Below are positions 34,136-43,632 of a stretch of 64,000 bases of DNA, in pieces. Made by a program: the position numbers and the translations under genes. This DNA is from Oceanobacillus timonensis (lineage in GTDB: Bacteria > Bacillota > Bacilli > Bacillales > Amphibacillaceae): assembly GCF_900166635.1 (NCBI RefSeq), contig NZ_LT800497.1, positions 1,447,504-1,511,503 of the forward strand, written 5' to 3'. Every line of letters starts with the position of its first letter. Position 1 is the first letter of the stretch. Below the pieces are notes generated by a model. The model saw only the letters and a program-made list of their open reading frames with translations. It was not told where the DNA came from and did no database searches.

Positions 34136-34171
34136 TAATTTGTTTACATTTTATACCATATAAACAAATTA
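34136..34171. terminator. inverted repeat near the IS110 left side
   Basis: A perfect 11-bp repeat (TAATTTGTTTA with TAAACAAATTA) with a 14-base loop, between the reductase gene and the transposase stop. Confidence 0.4.
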
Positions 34172-34200
34172 ATAGGTGAAAGAAAAAGGGCGATAAAAAT

Positions 34201-35457
34201 CTATTTATGATTTTGTGGCATCCCTCCTTCTGGATGATAAATTTGGTTGTTCTTCAGCAGATAAAAGATCAACCGCACAAGTTTTCGAGCTGTAAGCGCA
34301 AGGGCACGTTTGTTGGCAAATTCTTTTGGTTCTTCCCGCTTTTTCGCATAGTACTGGGCAAAAACAGGGTCATGCACCCGAACACTGTTTGCGGCCTCAA
34401 AGAGGTAGTACTTGAGATAGCGGTTCCCCGATTGAATCAGCCGGGTTCGATTGGCAGTAAAATCACCGGATTGCGACTGGTTCCAGGCAATTCCGCCGAA
34501 TTTAGCCAGCTGCTGCTGTTTTTGGAATTGATGAATGTCTACTTCGGCCAGGATACCAGAAGCGAAAATCGGACCAATTCCCGGGACTGTATCCAGCGTT
34601 TGTGGGATGGTTTCTAAATGATCCATAATGGCTTTTTTCAAGACCTTTAATTCCTGCTGAATAGCGCGAATAACCCGGATACTGGATGCCATCGCTAAGT
34701 TGACCGAATCTGCCATGGAGTCAGATAGCCGATAAGAAGACCGTGCTGCCTTTTTTAAGGAACGGGCAACGGCTTCGGGATCATCGAATCGATTTTTTCC
34801 ATGGTGCACCAAAAAGGTAATGAGCTCGTCCAATGAGATATCAACGAGTTCTTCAACGGAAGTAAACTCTTCCATGACGGCCATGGACGTTACGCCGAGC
34901 GTGTTTTGTTTAAACGGTCCAGCGATGGTATAGTCGCTGAACTTTAAATACAGGTTTGTCAGGAGAAAGTTGCTCTCCCGTGTTAAATCCTGCATCAAAT
35001 GATATCGTGCACGTGTCAGTCGCTGTAGAGCCATTTGTGGCTCGCTCCACGTATAAGGATGCGGTAAATTACCTGCACGAAGTTTTGCGGCAATATACCA
35101 GGCATCCACCCGGTCGTTTTTGGGAGCATCGAGAAAATTCGCTTTTTTGAATTCTTTGATAAGGCTAGGATTCAATGCGTAAACCAATTTATCTGATACG
35201 CCAAAGTCCAGGTGCTGCTGCAAATAGATAGCCGTGTGCGTCGAATAGCTTCCGGTGTGTTCCAGACCGAATAAAACCTGTTCAAACCCATGTTTTTTGA
35301 CGAGTTTGGAAATACGGTCTTTCAATTCTTGAATGCCGGGACGATTGTTGGTAATGGTAAATCGGCTCAGAGGCCGTTTCACTTCGTCCCGGGTTAAGCA
35401 ACAGACGACGTTATGCTTACTGCTTACGTCAATTCCGACGAACAAGGGAGAAGTCAT
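34201..35457 (-). CDS. IS110-family transposase (DEDD/RuvC-like plus transposase_20)
   Basis: A 418-residue recombinase. The N-terminal RuvC-like DEDD domain shows D10 (VGIDVSS), E66 (FGLEHTG), and D115 and D118 (KNDRVDAW). The C-terminal transposase_20 domain has a helix-hairpin-helix-like VPGIGPIFASGILAEV, FGGIAWNQSQSG and the serine active-site segment IQSGNRYL (S343). Start ATG 35457 has the perfect AAAGGAGGTG site 7-8 bases upstream; the GTG at 35466 lies inside that site. The gene appears intact, so the element may still be mobile. IS110 recombinases are guided by an element-encoded bridge RNA. Confidence 0.9.
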   Translation of the reverse strand: MTSPLFVGIDVSSKHNVVCCLTRDEVKRPLSRFTITNNRPGIQELKDRISKLVKKHGFEQVLFGLEHTGSYSTHTAIYLQQHLDFGVSDKLVYALNPSLIKEFKKANFLDAPKNDRVDAWYIAAKLRAGNLPHPYTWSEPQMALQRLTRARYHLMQDLTRESNFLLTNLYLKFSDYTIAGPFKQNTLGVTSMAVMEEFTSVEELVDISLDELITFLVHHGKNRFDDPEAVARSLKKAARSSYRLSDSMADSVNLAMASSIRVIRAIQQELKVLKKAIMDHLETIPQTLDTVPGIGPIFASGILAEVDIHQFQKQQQLAKFGGIAWNQSQSGDFTANRTRLIQSGNRYLKYYLFEAANSVRVHDPVFAQYYAKKREEPKEFANKRALALTARKLVRLIFYLLKNNQIYHPEGGMPQNHK

Positions 35458-35870
35458 AGGAATCACCTCCTTTGGTTTATGATGATGTAGCGCCTACGAT
35501 GCTGAGATGTCCCTGGGAAACCTATGAACGACAGCCTTGCGAGCTATTGGAATACACCGGGAGTCAGCAGTGCATGAGCCTCCTTCTGCTTTGCGGGAGG
35601 GCTAACTGACCGGGAAACAGTCAACGTGTAGGTCTATAACACAGGGCCAGGGCAACACTCTCTAATTGGAAGACACCCAAGTGTTAGCTTGGGGCAACAG
35701 GAGAAATCGGAACAATCCCTTGGTAGGAACGCTACCTATGGCTATTTTCCCAAAGACAGCTCAGCATCGTAAACACTTTTGTTTGAGGGCTACCGCACTG
35801 TCGCTTGCTTCTTTCTAATTCGCGGTATGCTTGCCAAGGCAAGCATACGCTCATTACGAAGCTGCGCCCT
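35458..35870 (-). ncRNA. candidate IS110 bridge RNA region
   Basis: This noncoding end upstream of the transposase contains several stems: GTATGCTTGCC/GGCAAGCATAC with a 2-base loop (35825-35848), CCCAAG/CTTGGG (35676-35693), GGTAG/CTACC (35722-35736) and AGCCTCC/GGAGGGCT around 35577-35611. In IS110-group elements the region upstream of the recombinase gene encodes the bridge RNA with target- and donor-binding loops. The exact RNA ends and guide loops cannot be read without the IS boundaries. Confidence 0.45.
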
Positions 35871-35981
35871 CCAACAATAAATAAAATGACTAACTATTAT
35901 TATTTAATTTTCAAGGTACAAGTGATGCCTAAAATCTATTAATTATTAGGCTTAAACATAATATACAAGGAGAAACATAAC

Positions 35982-36926
35982 ATGAAAAAAAGCTTATTCT
36001 TTTTAATCAGTGCACTATTTCTTATTTTTTTGACAGCTTGTAATGATAGCGGGCAGGAATCGGATAACGCCAAAGCAAGTAATGAAGACAGTAACGAGTC
36101 AAGTGAGACAGAAACAAAAACATTTACGACAGATAGCGGTGAGGATGTGGAGGTGCCCGCTGACCCTGAACGAATTGTCGTACTTCATCCAACCTATATA
36201 GGTGCATTGCTCAAACTTGGGCATGAACCGGTTGGCGTAAGCTTTTATGTTGACCAGGACGAGGTTTTGAATGAGGCGACAGAAGGGATAGAACGTATCG
36301 ATCCGGAAGACGTAGAGAGCATTATCAACCTGGAGCCGGATTTAATTGTTGCGACAGCGACAGATCCTAATTTAAATAAACTAGAGCAAATTGCTCCAAC
36401 GGTAACGTTTGATTCTATGATCAGCACGTATAAAGATAATACGAGATTGTTAGGAGAGCTTGTCGGAGAAGAGGAAGAGGCACAAGCTTGGCTGGAGGAA
36501 TGGGAAGAAAAAATGAGCGAGGATGCAGCGGAGTATGAAGACCTAATCGGGAATAGTACACTTTCCATTTTCCAATCAACACCGAAAGGGCTGGTCTCAT
36601 TTAATACGGATTACGGTCGCGGCGGAGAAATCTTATATGATGGCTATGGATTTGTACAGCCGGATACGCTGGCAGAGGTTACGAAGGATCAATTTAATGT
36701 AGAGCTTTCCACAGAAGAACTTCCTGAGTACGCAGGCGATTTTATTGTGTTAGCTACGGAAGGGCAAGAAGCCCCTATAACAGAATCAGCGGTTTGGGAA
36801 AATATCGAGGCTGTTCAAGAGGGCAGAGTAATTAAATTAGATTTAGCAGTGACCAGATATAATGACCCGATTTCATTAGAAGCACAAAGAGATATGATTA
36901 AGGAACAACTGGATGCGATGAAGTAA
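35982..36926 (+). CDS. iron-siderophore ABC transporter substrate-binding lipoprotein
   Basis: A 314-residue lipoprotein with a signal peptide and lipobox LTAC (Cys at about residue 20), an acidic Ser/Glu linker, and a type III periplasmic-binding fold (FTTDSGEDVEVPADPERIVV start, EPDLIVA and YNDPISLEAQ near the end). It belongs to the FecB/FhuD/YfiY group that captures ferric siderophores outside the membrane. AAGGAG lies 9 bases before the ATG. It is the first gene of a four-gene operon with an ATPase and two permeases. I see no Fur box directly upstream; the IS110 element ends about 110 bases before. Confidence 0.88.
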   Translation: MKKSLFFLISALFLIFLTACNDSGQESDNAKASNEDSNESSETETKTFTTDSGEDVEVPADPERIVVLHPTYIGALLKLGHEPVGVSFYVDQDEVLNEATEGIERIDPEDVESIINLEPDLIVATATDPNLNKLEQIAPTVTFDSMISTYKDNTRLLGELVGEEEEAQAWLEEWEEKMSEDAAEYEDLIGNSTLSIFQSTPKGLVSFNTDYGRGGEILYDGYGFVQPDTLAEVTKDQFNVELSTEELPEYAGDFIVLATEGQEAPITESAVWENIEAVQEGRVIKLDLAVTRYNDPISLEAQRDMIKEQLDAMK

Positions 36927-36960
36927 CATAAGATTAATTTAACTATAAAGAGGGAGCACT

Positions 36961-37773
36961 ATGAATCGTCTTACTGGAAGAGATTTAACGATTGCTTACG
37001 GGAGTAAGGTTATCATTGAAAATTTAAATATGGAGATACCAGATCAGAAAATAACCTCCATTATCGGTCCGAATGGCTGTGGGAAATCAACTTTGCTGAA
37101 AGCATTATGCCGGCTTCTTCCGATAAAAAAAGGAAAAATAGCTTTAGACGGAACAGATATCCAAAAATCGGCTTCCAAGGAGATTGCTAAGAAAATTGCT
37201 ATTTTGCCCCAATCTCCAGAAGTTGCCGACGGGTTAACTGTCGGGGAGCTCGTATCCTATGGAAGGTATCCTTATCAAAAGGGATTTGGGCGTTTAGCTC
37301 CAGAAGATGCAGAAGTCATAGAGTGGGCTTTACAGGTTACTGGTGTAACGGAGTTTAAACATAGCGTGGTCAATGATTTGAGCGGCGGTCAAAAACAACG
37401 GGTATGGATTGCTATGGCGCTGGCTCAGAAAACGGATATTATTTTTCTGGATGAACCGACCACATTTCTGGATATAGCACATCAGCTTGAAATTTTAGAA
37501 TTGATCAAGGAGCTTAACCAGAAACAGCATACAACGATTGTGATGGTGCTTCATGATATTAATCAGGCTATTCGTTTTTCGGATTACATGATAACGATGA
37601 AGAACGGGGAAATAATTACACAGGGCAGTTTGCCAGAGGTTTTATCAAGCCAATTACTTGCCGAAGTTTTCCATATTGATGCGGAGCTGACGGAGGATAA
37701 GTTAACCGGAAAACCGATGATAGCAAATTACCAATTAGTTAACAGGAAATATTCCAAAGTTGAAATCAAGTGA
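36961..37773 (+). CDS. iron-siderophore ABC transporter ATPase
   Basis: A 270-residue ABC ATPase of the FecE/FhuC/YusV group. It has a Walker A GPNGCGKST near residue 36, the LSGGQKQR signature (about 141-148), Walker B IIFLDEPTT and the switch His in VLHDINQA. AGAGGGAG is 5-6 bases before the ATG. It powers import by the two adjacent permeases. Confidence 0.93.
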   Translation: MNRLTGRDLTIAYGSKVIIENLNMEIPDQKITSIIGPNGCGKSTLLKALCRLLPIKKGKIALDGTDIQKSASKEIAKKIAILPQSPEVADGLTVGELVSYGRYPYQKGFGRLAPEDAEVIEWALQVTGVTEFKHSVVNDLSGGQKQRVWIAMALAQKTDIIFLDEPTTFLDIAHQLEILELIKELNQKQHTTIVMVLHDINQAIRFSDYMITMKNGEIITQGSLPEVLSSQLLAEVFHIDAELTEDKLTGKPMIANYQLVNRKYSKVEIK

Positions 37774-37791
37774 AGAAATGAGTCAGCAGTT

Positions 37792-38793
37792 ATGAAATCA
37801 AAGAACAATAATTTTATTCATTTTCGTGTTATTTTTCCAATTGCCTGTATCATTCTGGCAGTAACATTTTGGATATCTATTGTAATCGGTAGTGCCGCGA
37901 TAGATACCTCTGTGATTTTTGATGCGATTTTTAATTATGACCCAATGGATATGAACCACAATATTATTATCGATGTCCGTATCCCCAGAGATATTGGAGC
38001 TTTATTGGTTGGTGTTGCTCTTGCTGTTTCTGGTGCAGGAATTCAGAGCGTCACAAGAAACAGCCTTGCTGACCCGAGCTTAATTGGTTTGAATTCGGGA
38101 GCTGCTCTGATGCTCGCATTGGCCTACGCTGTTTCACCTGTTATATCGTTTCCCATATTGATTTTAGCTGGATTTATTGGTGCAATGCTTGGCGGAACCA
38201 TGGTATTGTTGATTGGCCGTTCCAGAAAAGACGGATTTAATCCGGTTCGTCTTATTTTGGCAGGTGCTGCAGTCAGTGCTTTGCTAAGTGCTGCAAGCCA
38301 AGCAATTGCACTCTATTTCAGGTTAAATCAATCCTTAATATTCTGGAGTTCCGGGGGTGTTTCTGGAACTACTTGGCAGCAGCTATCTGTCGGGATACCT
38401 GTGGTTGCTGTCATCGTGATTATCTTTATGCTTTTAAGCGGACAGTTGTCTGTTTTAAATGTAGGGGAAGCAGTTGCAAAAGGGCTGGGACAGAATGTAA
38501 AGCTTATACGAGCGGGCACGATGCTCTTAAGCATGCTGCTTGCAGGAATTTCTGTAGCAATTGTCGGGCAGATAGCGTTTGTAGGATTAATGATTCCGCA
38601 TATTGCAAGGTTTTTAGTTGGCACAGATTATAAAAAAGTTCTCCCATTGACCGCTGTTTTAGGAGGCTGTCTGGTTGTTGGTGCAGATACGATTGCCAGA
38701 CTGATGGGGGAAGCTCCTGTCAGTGCAATCATATCCTTTATCGGTGTCCCTTATTTCTTGTATTTGATTAAAAAAGGGGGACGAACGATATGA
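37792..38793 (+). CDS. iron-siderophore ABC transporter permease 1
   Basis: A 333-residue FecCD-family permease with about nine to ten membrane helices. Characteristic segments are RIPRDIGALLVGVALAVSGA, NSLADPSLIGLNSG and GQIAFVGLMIPHIAR, ending with a PYFLYLIKK tail. The ribosome site is weak (AGAAATGAG), so translation may depend on coupling with the ATPase gene 18 bases upstream. Its 3' end overlaps permease 2 by 4 bases. Confidence 0.9.
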   Translation: MKSKNNNFIHFRVIFPIACIILAVTFWISIVIGSAAIDTSVIFDAIFNYDPMDMNHNIIIDVRIPRDIGALLVGVALAVSGAGIQSVTRNSLADPSLIGLNSGAALMLALAYAVSPVISFPILILAGFIGAMLGGTMVLLIGRSRKDGFNPVRLILAGAAVSALLSAASQAIALYFRLNQSLIFWSSGGVSGTTWQQLSVGIPVVAVIVIIFMLLSGQLSVLNVGEAVAKGLGQNVKLIRAGTMLLSMLLAGISVAIVGQIAFVGLMIPHIARFLVGTDYKKVLPLTAVLGGCLVVGADTIARLMGEAPVSAIISFIGVPYFLYLIKKGGRTI

Positions 38794-39806
38794 TTGATCC
38801 CAGGTTGAAAAGAAAACAGATCATTGTATGTCTCGTTCTGGCGATGCTGCTTTTTTTGGCAGTCACTTGGAGCATTACTTCCGGAGAATATAAAATGGAG
38901 TTATCCACTTATTTAAAAACATTGATTGGGCAGGGGGAATTCAAGGATAACTTAATTTTAATGGAGTTTCGAATGCCGAGGATGCTGATTACATTGCTTG
39001 CTGGAATAGCTTTGAGCATGAGCGGAGCCATAATCCAGAGTATCACTAAAAATCCATTGGCAGAGCCAGGGATTCTCGGCATCAATGCAGGCGGAGGCTT
39101 TGCAATTGCCGTTTTTATTGTTATCGGACAAGCAAACCCTAATACGTTTATTTATGTGCTGCCGTTAATCAGCGCAGCAGGGGGAATATTGACCGCATTG
39201 CTGATATTTCTGTTCAGCTATAATAAAGGGAAAGGAATCAGCCCTGCCAATATGGTTTTGATAGGTGTCGGGCTATCCACAGCACTATCGGGTGGTTCGA
39301 TAACGCTAATGCGAAAATTTAATGAAGATCAGGCTGAATTTATTGCAGCATGGCTGGCGGGGAATATCTGGGGCGATGAATGGCCATTCGTTTTTACTTT
39401 TTTACCCTGGATATTAATTATCATTCCATTTTTATTTTTTAAATCTAACAGTCTAAATATTATCAATACAAACGACCAAACAGCAAAAAGCTTAGGAATG
39501 AATATGGATAAAGAAAGACGGATACTGCTTATTGCTTCCGTTATTTTATCTTCCGTTGCCGTTGCGGTCGTAGGTTCGATTGGTTTTATCGGATTAATGG
39601 GCCCGCATATAGCGAAGGCTTTCGTCGGACCAAGACATCAGCTGTTTTTGCCAATTGCATTATTGATGGGGGCATTGCTGCTGGTGATTGCGGATACCAT
39701 CGGCCAGACGATTTTACCGATTGGTACGATTCCAGCAGGGATTATCGCGGCAATTATCGGGGCGCCGTATTTCTTGTATCTGATGTATAGAACGAAAGCA
39801 GTTTAA
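38790..39806 (+). CDS. iron-siderophore ABC transporter permease 2
   Basis: A 338-residue FecCD-family permease and partner of the preceding one. Segments RMPRMLITLLAGIALSMSGA, NPLAEPGILGINAGGG and VGSIGFIGLMGPHIAKA match the family. GGGGGA sits shortly before the ATG, and the start overlaps the permease 1 stop (ATGA). It completes the heteromeric siderophore channel. Confidence 0.9.
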   Translation: MIDPRLKRKQIIVCLVLAMLLFLAVTWSITSGEYKMELSTYLKTLIGQGEFKDNLILMEFRMPRMLITLLAGIALSMSGAIIQSITKNPLAEPGILGINAGGGFAIAVFIVIGQANPNTFIYVLPLISAAGGILTALLIFLFSYNKGKGISPANMVLIGVGLSTALSGGSITLMRKFNEDQAEFIAAWLAGNIWGDEWPFVFTFLPWILIIIPFLFFKSNSLNIINTNDQTAKSLGMNMDKERRILLIASVILSSVAVAVVGSIGFIGLMGPHIAKAFVGPRHQLFLPIALLMGALLLVIADTIGQTILPIGTIPAGIIAAIIGAPYFLYLMYRTKAV

Positions 39807-39811
39807 AGAAA

Positions 39812-39914
39812 AATGCTTGCTGAATATAGTTATCGTAGTGTAACTGTTGGTAAGACTCCCACTTCAAGAATAGAGGAAATTCAAAAATGATAAGTGGAAG
39901 GTCCAGCAAGCATT
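39812..39914 (+). terminator. long-loop inverted repeat after the siderophore operon
   Basis: A perfect 11-bp repeat (AATGCTTGCTG with CAGCAAGCATT) encloses 81 bases that contain a second pair (CCCACTT and AAGTGG). It could be a terminator or a small mobile remnant. Confidence 0.35.
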
Positions 39915-40007
39915 ATCAGCCAGGTTCGTTCCAGCATATAGGATATAGATCACAAAGGAGCCTGAGACATAATACCGCGAACTTAGCTTTTGTTCTTCAT
40001 TCAACGT

Positions 40008-40151
40008 GAAGCAGAGGTGCCGGACGAGGCATTAACAACTGGTTCAAGTGTTGTGGCGAAAAGTGGGCAGGCGTTTGGATCTGGATATTTAGAAAAGGAG
40101 TATGAAATTATAGATATTGCTGTGCGTTATATTCCGTCATTTACAATATAA
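40008..40151 (+). pseudogene. orphan 3' remnant of an unknown gene
   Basis: A frame open for 47 residues (ending in SGYLEKEYEIIDIAVRYIPS and a stop) with protein-like composition, but with no start codon or ribosome site and a stop just upstream. I do not recognise it. The remainder of the 39807-40307 gap has no other coding signal. Confidence 0.25.
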
Positions 40152-40229
40152 ATTCTGATAGACATCATCGTTAAAAGAATGTGTTATTAAGAATGGGTTG
40201 TTTGGAAAATAGATATTCTCTATATAAAA

Positions 40230-40264
40230 TAGCCAGTGTTCTTATATAATAAGGGCACTGGCTA
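40230..40264 (-). terminator. terminator of the Ca2+/H+ antiporter gene
   Basis: A 16-bp stem including two G-U pairs (TAGCCAGTG..CTTAT with ATAAG..CACTGGCTA) and a 3-base loop. A TTTTATATA tail follows on the minus strand. Confidence 0.75.
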
Positions 40265-40307
40265 AAAAATGCGGTTGCTATAAAAAGCGTATTTTCAATT
40301 ATAAACC

Positions 40308-41366
40308 TTAGATCAAGTAAAACCCAATCCCCATAATGACATACGCAGCTAACAGCGCAAGTCCTTCAAACCAATTGGAGTCCCCATCGTTCGAAATTGT
40401 GATCATTAAAAATACGGCAGTCACCATGCTGATAAGTTCCGGCCAGGTGAAGACAAGCGGCATCGATGTTGGAAAGAAAAGAGATAACAATACAAGAATC
40501 GGCAATACAAACATGGTTACTTGCAAGGTAGAACCGACGGCAATTTCAACAGCAACGTCCATTTTATTTTTATAGGCCATAATAATTGCCGAAGCATGTT
40601 CTGCTGCATTTCCCACAATGGCAACAATAATGATACCGATAAATAGTTCCGACCATCCAAATGCCGCTCCGACAGTATCAAATGTTGATACCAAATGTTC
40701 CGAAACATACGCTACAGCAGCCGTTGCAAGGGCCAGAATGATAATTGCTTTTGCTTTTCCCCATTCAGGTTCTTCCTCGTAATCCGGTTCGTTTTGTGCA
40801 TGATCTGTTTGATAAACGCCACGATGGGTAACAAATTTAAATAATAAAGCAGCCAGATATAATACAATTAAAATAATGGATACGCCAACACTTAAAATCA
40901 TTGTATCACGTGCATCCATCGTATTGGTAAACACCTCTGGAATAACAAATGCAACAATAACAGCAAAAATTAACATACCTGCATTATGTCGTGCATCGTA
41001 AATGCTGAAAGACTGCCTTTTATATTTCAAACCACCCACAAAAAAAGAAAGACCGCCGACTAACAGTAAGTTACCTAATACAGAACCTGTTAACGAGGCT
41101 AACACAATTCCGATAAGCCCAGCTTTCAATGCAAATATAGAAATAATAAGTTCTACTGCATTTCCGAAAGTAGCATTTAGCAGACCGCCAGCTCTTGGTC
41201 CTAAAACGATTGCTAAACTTTCTGTGGCTCTGCCAATAAAGCCGGCTAAAGCAATAATCGTCAAACAATAAATAATAAACATGATGACGGCAGACCAATG
41301 AAAGATAGACCCGATGATGGAGAGCGGCAGCCCGATGAAAACGAATATGGTAAATAATTTATTCAT
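40308..41366 (-). CDS. chaA: Ca2+/H+ antiporter (CAX family, YfkE-like)
   Basis: A 352-residue CaCA-superfamily exchanger with about 11 membrane helices and the two cation-binding alpha repeats GNAVELI (N-terminal half) and GNAAEHA (C-terminal half). An acidic loop (YEEEPEWG) lies between the halves. Length and motifs match B. subtilis YfkE/ChaA (351 residues). ATG 41366 has GGAGG 8 bases upstream; the earlier ATG 41381 overlaps that site. It likely exports Ca2+ in exchange for protons and is a single-gene unit. Confidence 0.9.
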   Translation of the reverse strand: MNKLFTIFVFIGLPLSIIGSIFHWSAVIMFIIYCLTIIALAGFIGRATESLAIVLGPRAGGLLNATFGNAVELIISIFALKAGLIGIVLASLTGSVLGNLLLVGGLSFFVGGLKYKRQSFSIYDARHNAGMLIFAVIVAFVIPEVFTNTMDARDTMILSVGVSIILIVLYLAALLFKFVTHRGVYQTDHAQNEPDYEEEPEWGKAKAIIILALATAAVAYVSEHLVSTFDTVGAAFGWSELFIGIIIVAIVGNAAEHASAIIMAYKNKMDVAVEIAVGSTLQVTMFVLPILVLLSLFFPTSMPLVFTWPELISMVTAVFLMITISNDGDSNWFEGLALLAAYVIMGIGFYLI

Positions 41367-41507
41367 CGTATATCCCTCCATTTCTGTAACTAGATAATTA
41401 TAGATTACCCAGGTTTGTTGGTTTTTATTTTGAAAGAGGGACTGATTGTTAGGTAAAGGTAATATGAAGGAGAGGATTGTTTTTTATTTTGGCATTGGCA
41501 ATAGAAA

Positions 41508-41544
41508 GGGAAGTATATGTCTTTGTTTCAGACATATACTTCCC
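41508..41544 (-). terminator. terminator of the CPA1 antiporter gene
   Basis: A perfect 15-bp stem (GGGAAGTATATGTCT and its complement) with a 7-base loop, 15 bases downstream of the minus-strand stop. Confidence 0.8.
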
Positions 41545-41558
41545 GATTCATAGATGTT

Positions 41559-43364
41559 TCATTCGTTTTCCGTTTTGTTTTTCTGTAAAACAATGAGTTG
41601 ATCTCCTTCATCAAGAGTTAACTTACTTTTCAGTGTAATAAATTGAACGGACTTATTCTCTTTGCTAACAAAAAGATGGATGGTCTCTTTTGGTAATTGT
41701 GTTTTCTTCACTTTATCTTTTTTCTCCACTGGTAACGCTTGTATGCTATAGCCGGTATTAATTTTTTTATTTAACTCTGTAAAGACGGCACCTTCTTGAA
41801 ACAAAAGATGTGCTTTACGTGCAGAAGGAACCTGATTTTCTTCTTGTTGATAGCTTTTGCTTGGAAGCATAAAAGTATTGCTATAGCCAAAGCTTGGTAC
41901 ATATGATTGACTGACAAGTGCATTAAATGCTGTATCTCCTGTAAGAGAAAGAAGGCTTTCATATGGGGTTAAATTCACCTCATACTCACTATGTTCGGCA
42001 AGAATTTGTCCTTGATAGACAGGTATTTGTTTATCTATAGCCGGCTGTAGCTGTGCAGCTGAAGTATCATTGATTAACACGGGTATCCCTAGCTTCTGCA
42101 AGTACGCTCCTAATGCAATGGAAAAGCTATTTGCTCCTACTAATAAAACGCCGGGAGGAGCATCATTAGCAAGCTTAAGTGCTTTGGCAACCGGACCTAA
42201 TGAAAACCCATGCGCACATACTGTAATAAAAACAAGTGCAAATGTCAGTGTTGTAAGGATAGCAGCTTCTTCATGCCCATCATTCAGCAAATTCGCTGCG
42301 AAATATCCGGAAACAGATAAGGCTACAATTCCTCTGGGAGCAATCCAGCCGATCAAGGTTTTTTCCGAATTAGAAAGCTCTGTTCCTATCGTAGAGAGCC
42401 AAATCGATAAAGGTCGTACAATAAATAACATCACAAGAACAAATCCGATAATCGGCCATGTGAATATTTCTGCAATGGTTTCTCTTGATAAAGAAGCTGT
42501 CAGTAAAATAAAGACGGTGGATGTTAATAAAACAGTGACATTCTCCACAAAATGGCTGACATCATGTCCAATGGAGGAGACATAGTGTTTTGTACGGGCC
42601 ACAGTCAACCCCATTACTGTGACAGCAAGCATACCAGTTTCATGCATCACTACTTCTGCCAAGGTAAAACAGAGCAATACAAAGGCAATAATAACCGGAG
42701 ATTTTAAATATTCCGGAATAAATCCTTTCTCAATCATCAAGCTGACAACCATACCAATTACATAACCAAAGACGACAGCAAGACATGCACTAAGAAAGAA
42801 ATTGAACATATAGTTCATATGTAATGTTTCTGTTGTAAGTACTTTAATTACCTCGTAGGCAAACAGGGCAAGTAATGGACCAAAAGGATCGACAATAATA
42901 CCTTCCCATTTGAGAACAGCTGCAGTACGAGGCTTTAATTTAGCGTTTCTGAGCAGCGGAATGATAACCGTTGGCCCAGTTACAATAAACAAACCTCCGA
43001 TAATGAAGGAGACTTCCAGGCTTAATCCTGCAATATAATGTGCGGCGAGCGAACCGCCAATCCAGGCGAGGAAAGCACCTATCGTGACAATCCGGAAAAC
43101 GGATTTAGATATGCCTTTAATTTCCCGAATATCCAGACTGGAACTGCCTTCAAATAAAATGATAGCAACAGCTAGCGAAATCAAGGGGCTGTAGAAGCTC
43201 CCAAGCGCTTCCTGAGGATTAAACAGACCAAAAATAGGACCAAGCAATAGCCCGGTAATAGACATAATAACGATAGAAGGCCATTGAATTCGCCAGGCAA
43301 GCCATTGTGAAAAAATCCCGACAACGACGATAACAGCAATACTAATTAACGCAATATTTTCCAT
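41559..43364 (-). CDS. CPA1-type Na+(K+)/H+ antiporter with C-terminal soluble domain
   Basis: A 601-residue NhaP-like exchanger. Residues 1 to about 390 form 12-13 membrane helices with VTGPTVIIPLL and the ion-binding pair in EGIIVDPFGPL, and APRGIVALSVSGYFA further on. After about residue 400 comes a cytosolic region with a Rossmann-like start (GVLLVGANSFSIALGAYLQK, TrkA-N-like), and near the end a TrkA-C-like segment (LDEGDQLIVL). The soluble part suggests nucleotide gating. No clear ribosome site was identified upstream. Such antiporters suit a halotolerant or alkaliphilic lifestyle. Confidence 0.82.
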   Translation of the reverse strand: MENIALISIAVIVVVGIFSQWLAWRIQWPSIVIMSITGLLLGPIFGLFNPQEALGSFYSPLISLAVAIILFEGSSSLDIREIKGISKSVFRIVTIGAFLAWIGGSLAAHYIAGLSLEVSFIIGGLFIVTGPTVIIPLLRNAKLKPRTAAVLKWEGIIVDPFGPLLALFAYEVIKVLTTETLHMNYMFNFFLSACLAVVFGYVIGMVVSLMIEKGFIPEYLKSPVIIAFVLLCFTLAEVVMHETGMLAVTVMGLTVARTKHYVSSIGHDVSHFVENVTVLLTSTVFILLTASLSRETIAEIFTWPIIGFVLVMLFIVRPLSIWLSTIGTELSNSEKTLIGWIAPRGIVALSVSGYFAANLLNDGHEEAAILTTLTFALVFITVCAHGFSLGPVAKALKLANDAPPGVLLVGANSFSIALGAYLQKLGIPVLINDTSAAQLQPAIDKQIPVYQGQILAEHSEYEVNLTPYESLLSLTGDTAFNALVSQSYVPSFGYSNTFMLPSKSYQQEENQVPSARKAHLLFQEGAVFTELNKKINTGYSIQALPVEKKDKVKKTQLPKETIHLFVSKENKSVQFITLKSKLTLDEGDQLIVLQKNKTENE

Positions 43365-43632
43365 GTTTTAAGCTCCGATCTTTTTCATTTCTGTCATTTA
43401 TATAAAAAGTTTATCAATTACGATTGTATTTGTCTTTCATTTTGTTATTCCATAACTGCATGAAATGAGGTAAACACTTATTATTCACGCATTTTTTGGA
43501 ATAATAACAAGTATACTGGACAGATGGTTGAGAGGTACATTCCATCGTTACAATATAGTTTTCCCGATAAATGCATTTATCATCACAAATCGAAACAAAT
43601 AAGATGTTAAAAAAGGAGGGTTATTCATCATA

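Larger units (their letters stand above)
34201..35870 (-). mobile_element. IS110-family insertion sequence (ends not fixed)
   Basis: The element comprises the transposase gene and a hairpin-rich noncoding stretch of about 400 bases upstream of it (35458-35870). IS110 elements lack clear terminal inverted repeats, and I could not fix the exact ends: the given limits are the coding end and the approximate end of structured, higher-GC sequence. It lies between the Fur-boxed reductase and the siderophore transporter operon, in opposite orientation. Confidence 0.7.

Noticed and set aside
42070..42585. 171-codon plus-strand frame inside the CPA1 antiporter gene
   Set aside because: It is antisense to a clear 601-residue antiporter. 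The composition is that of a reversed membrane protein, and there is no ribosome site.
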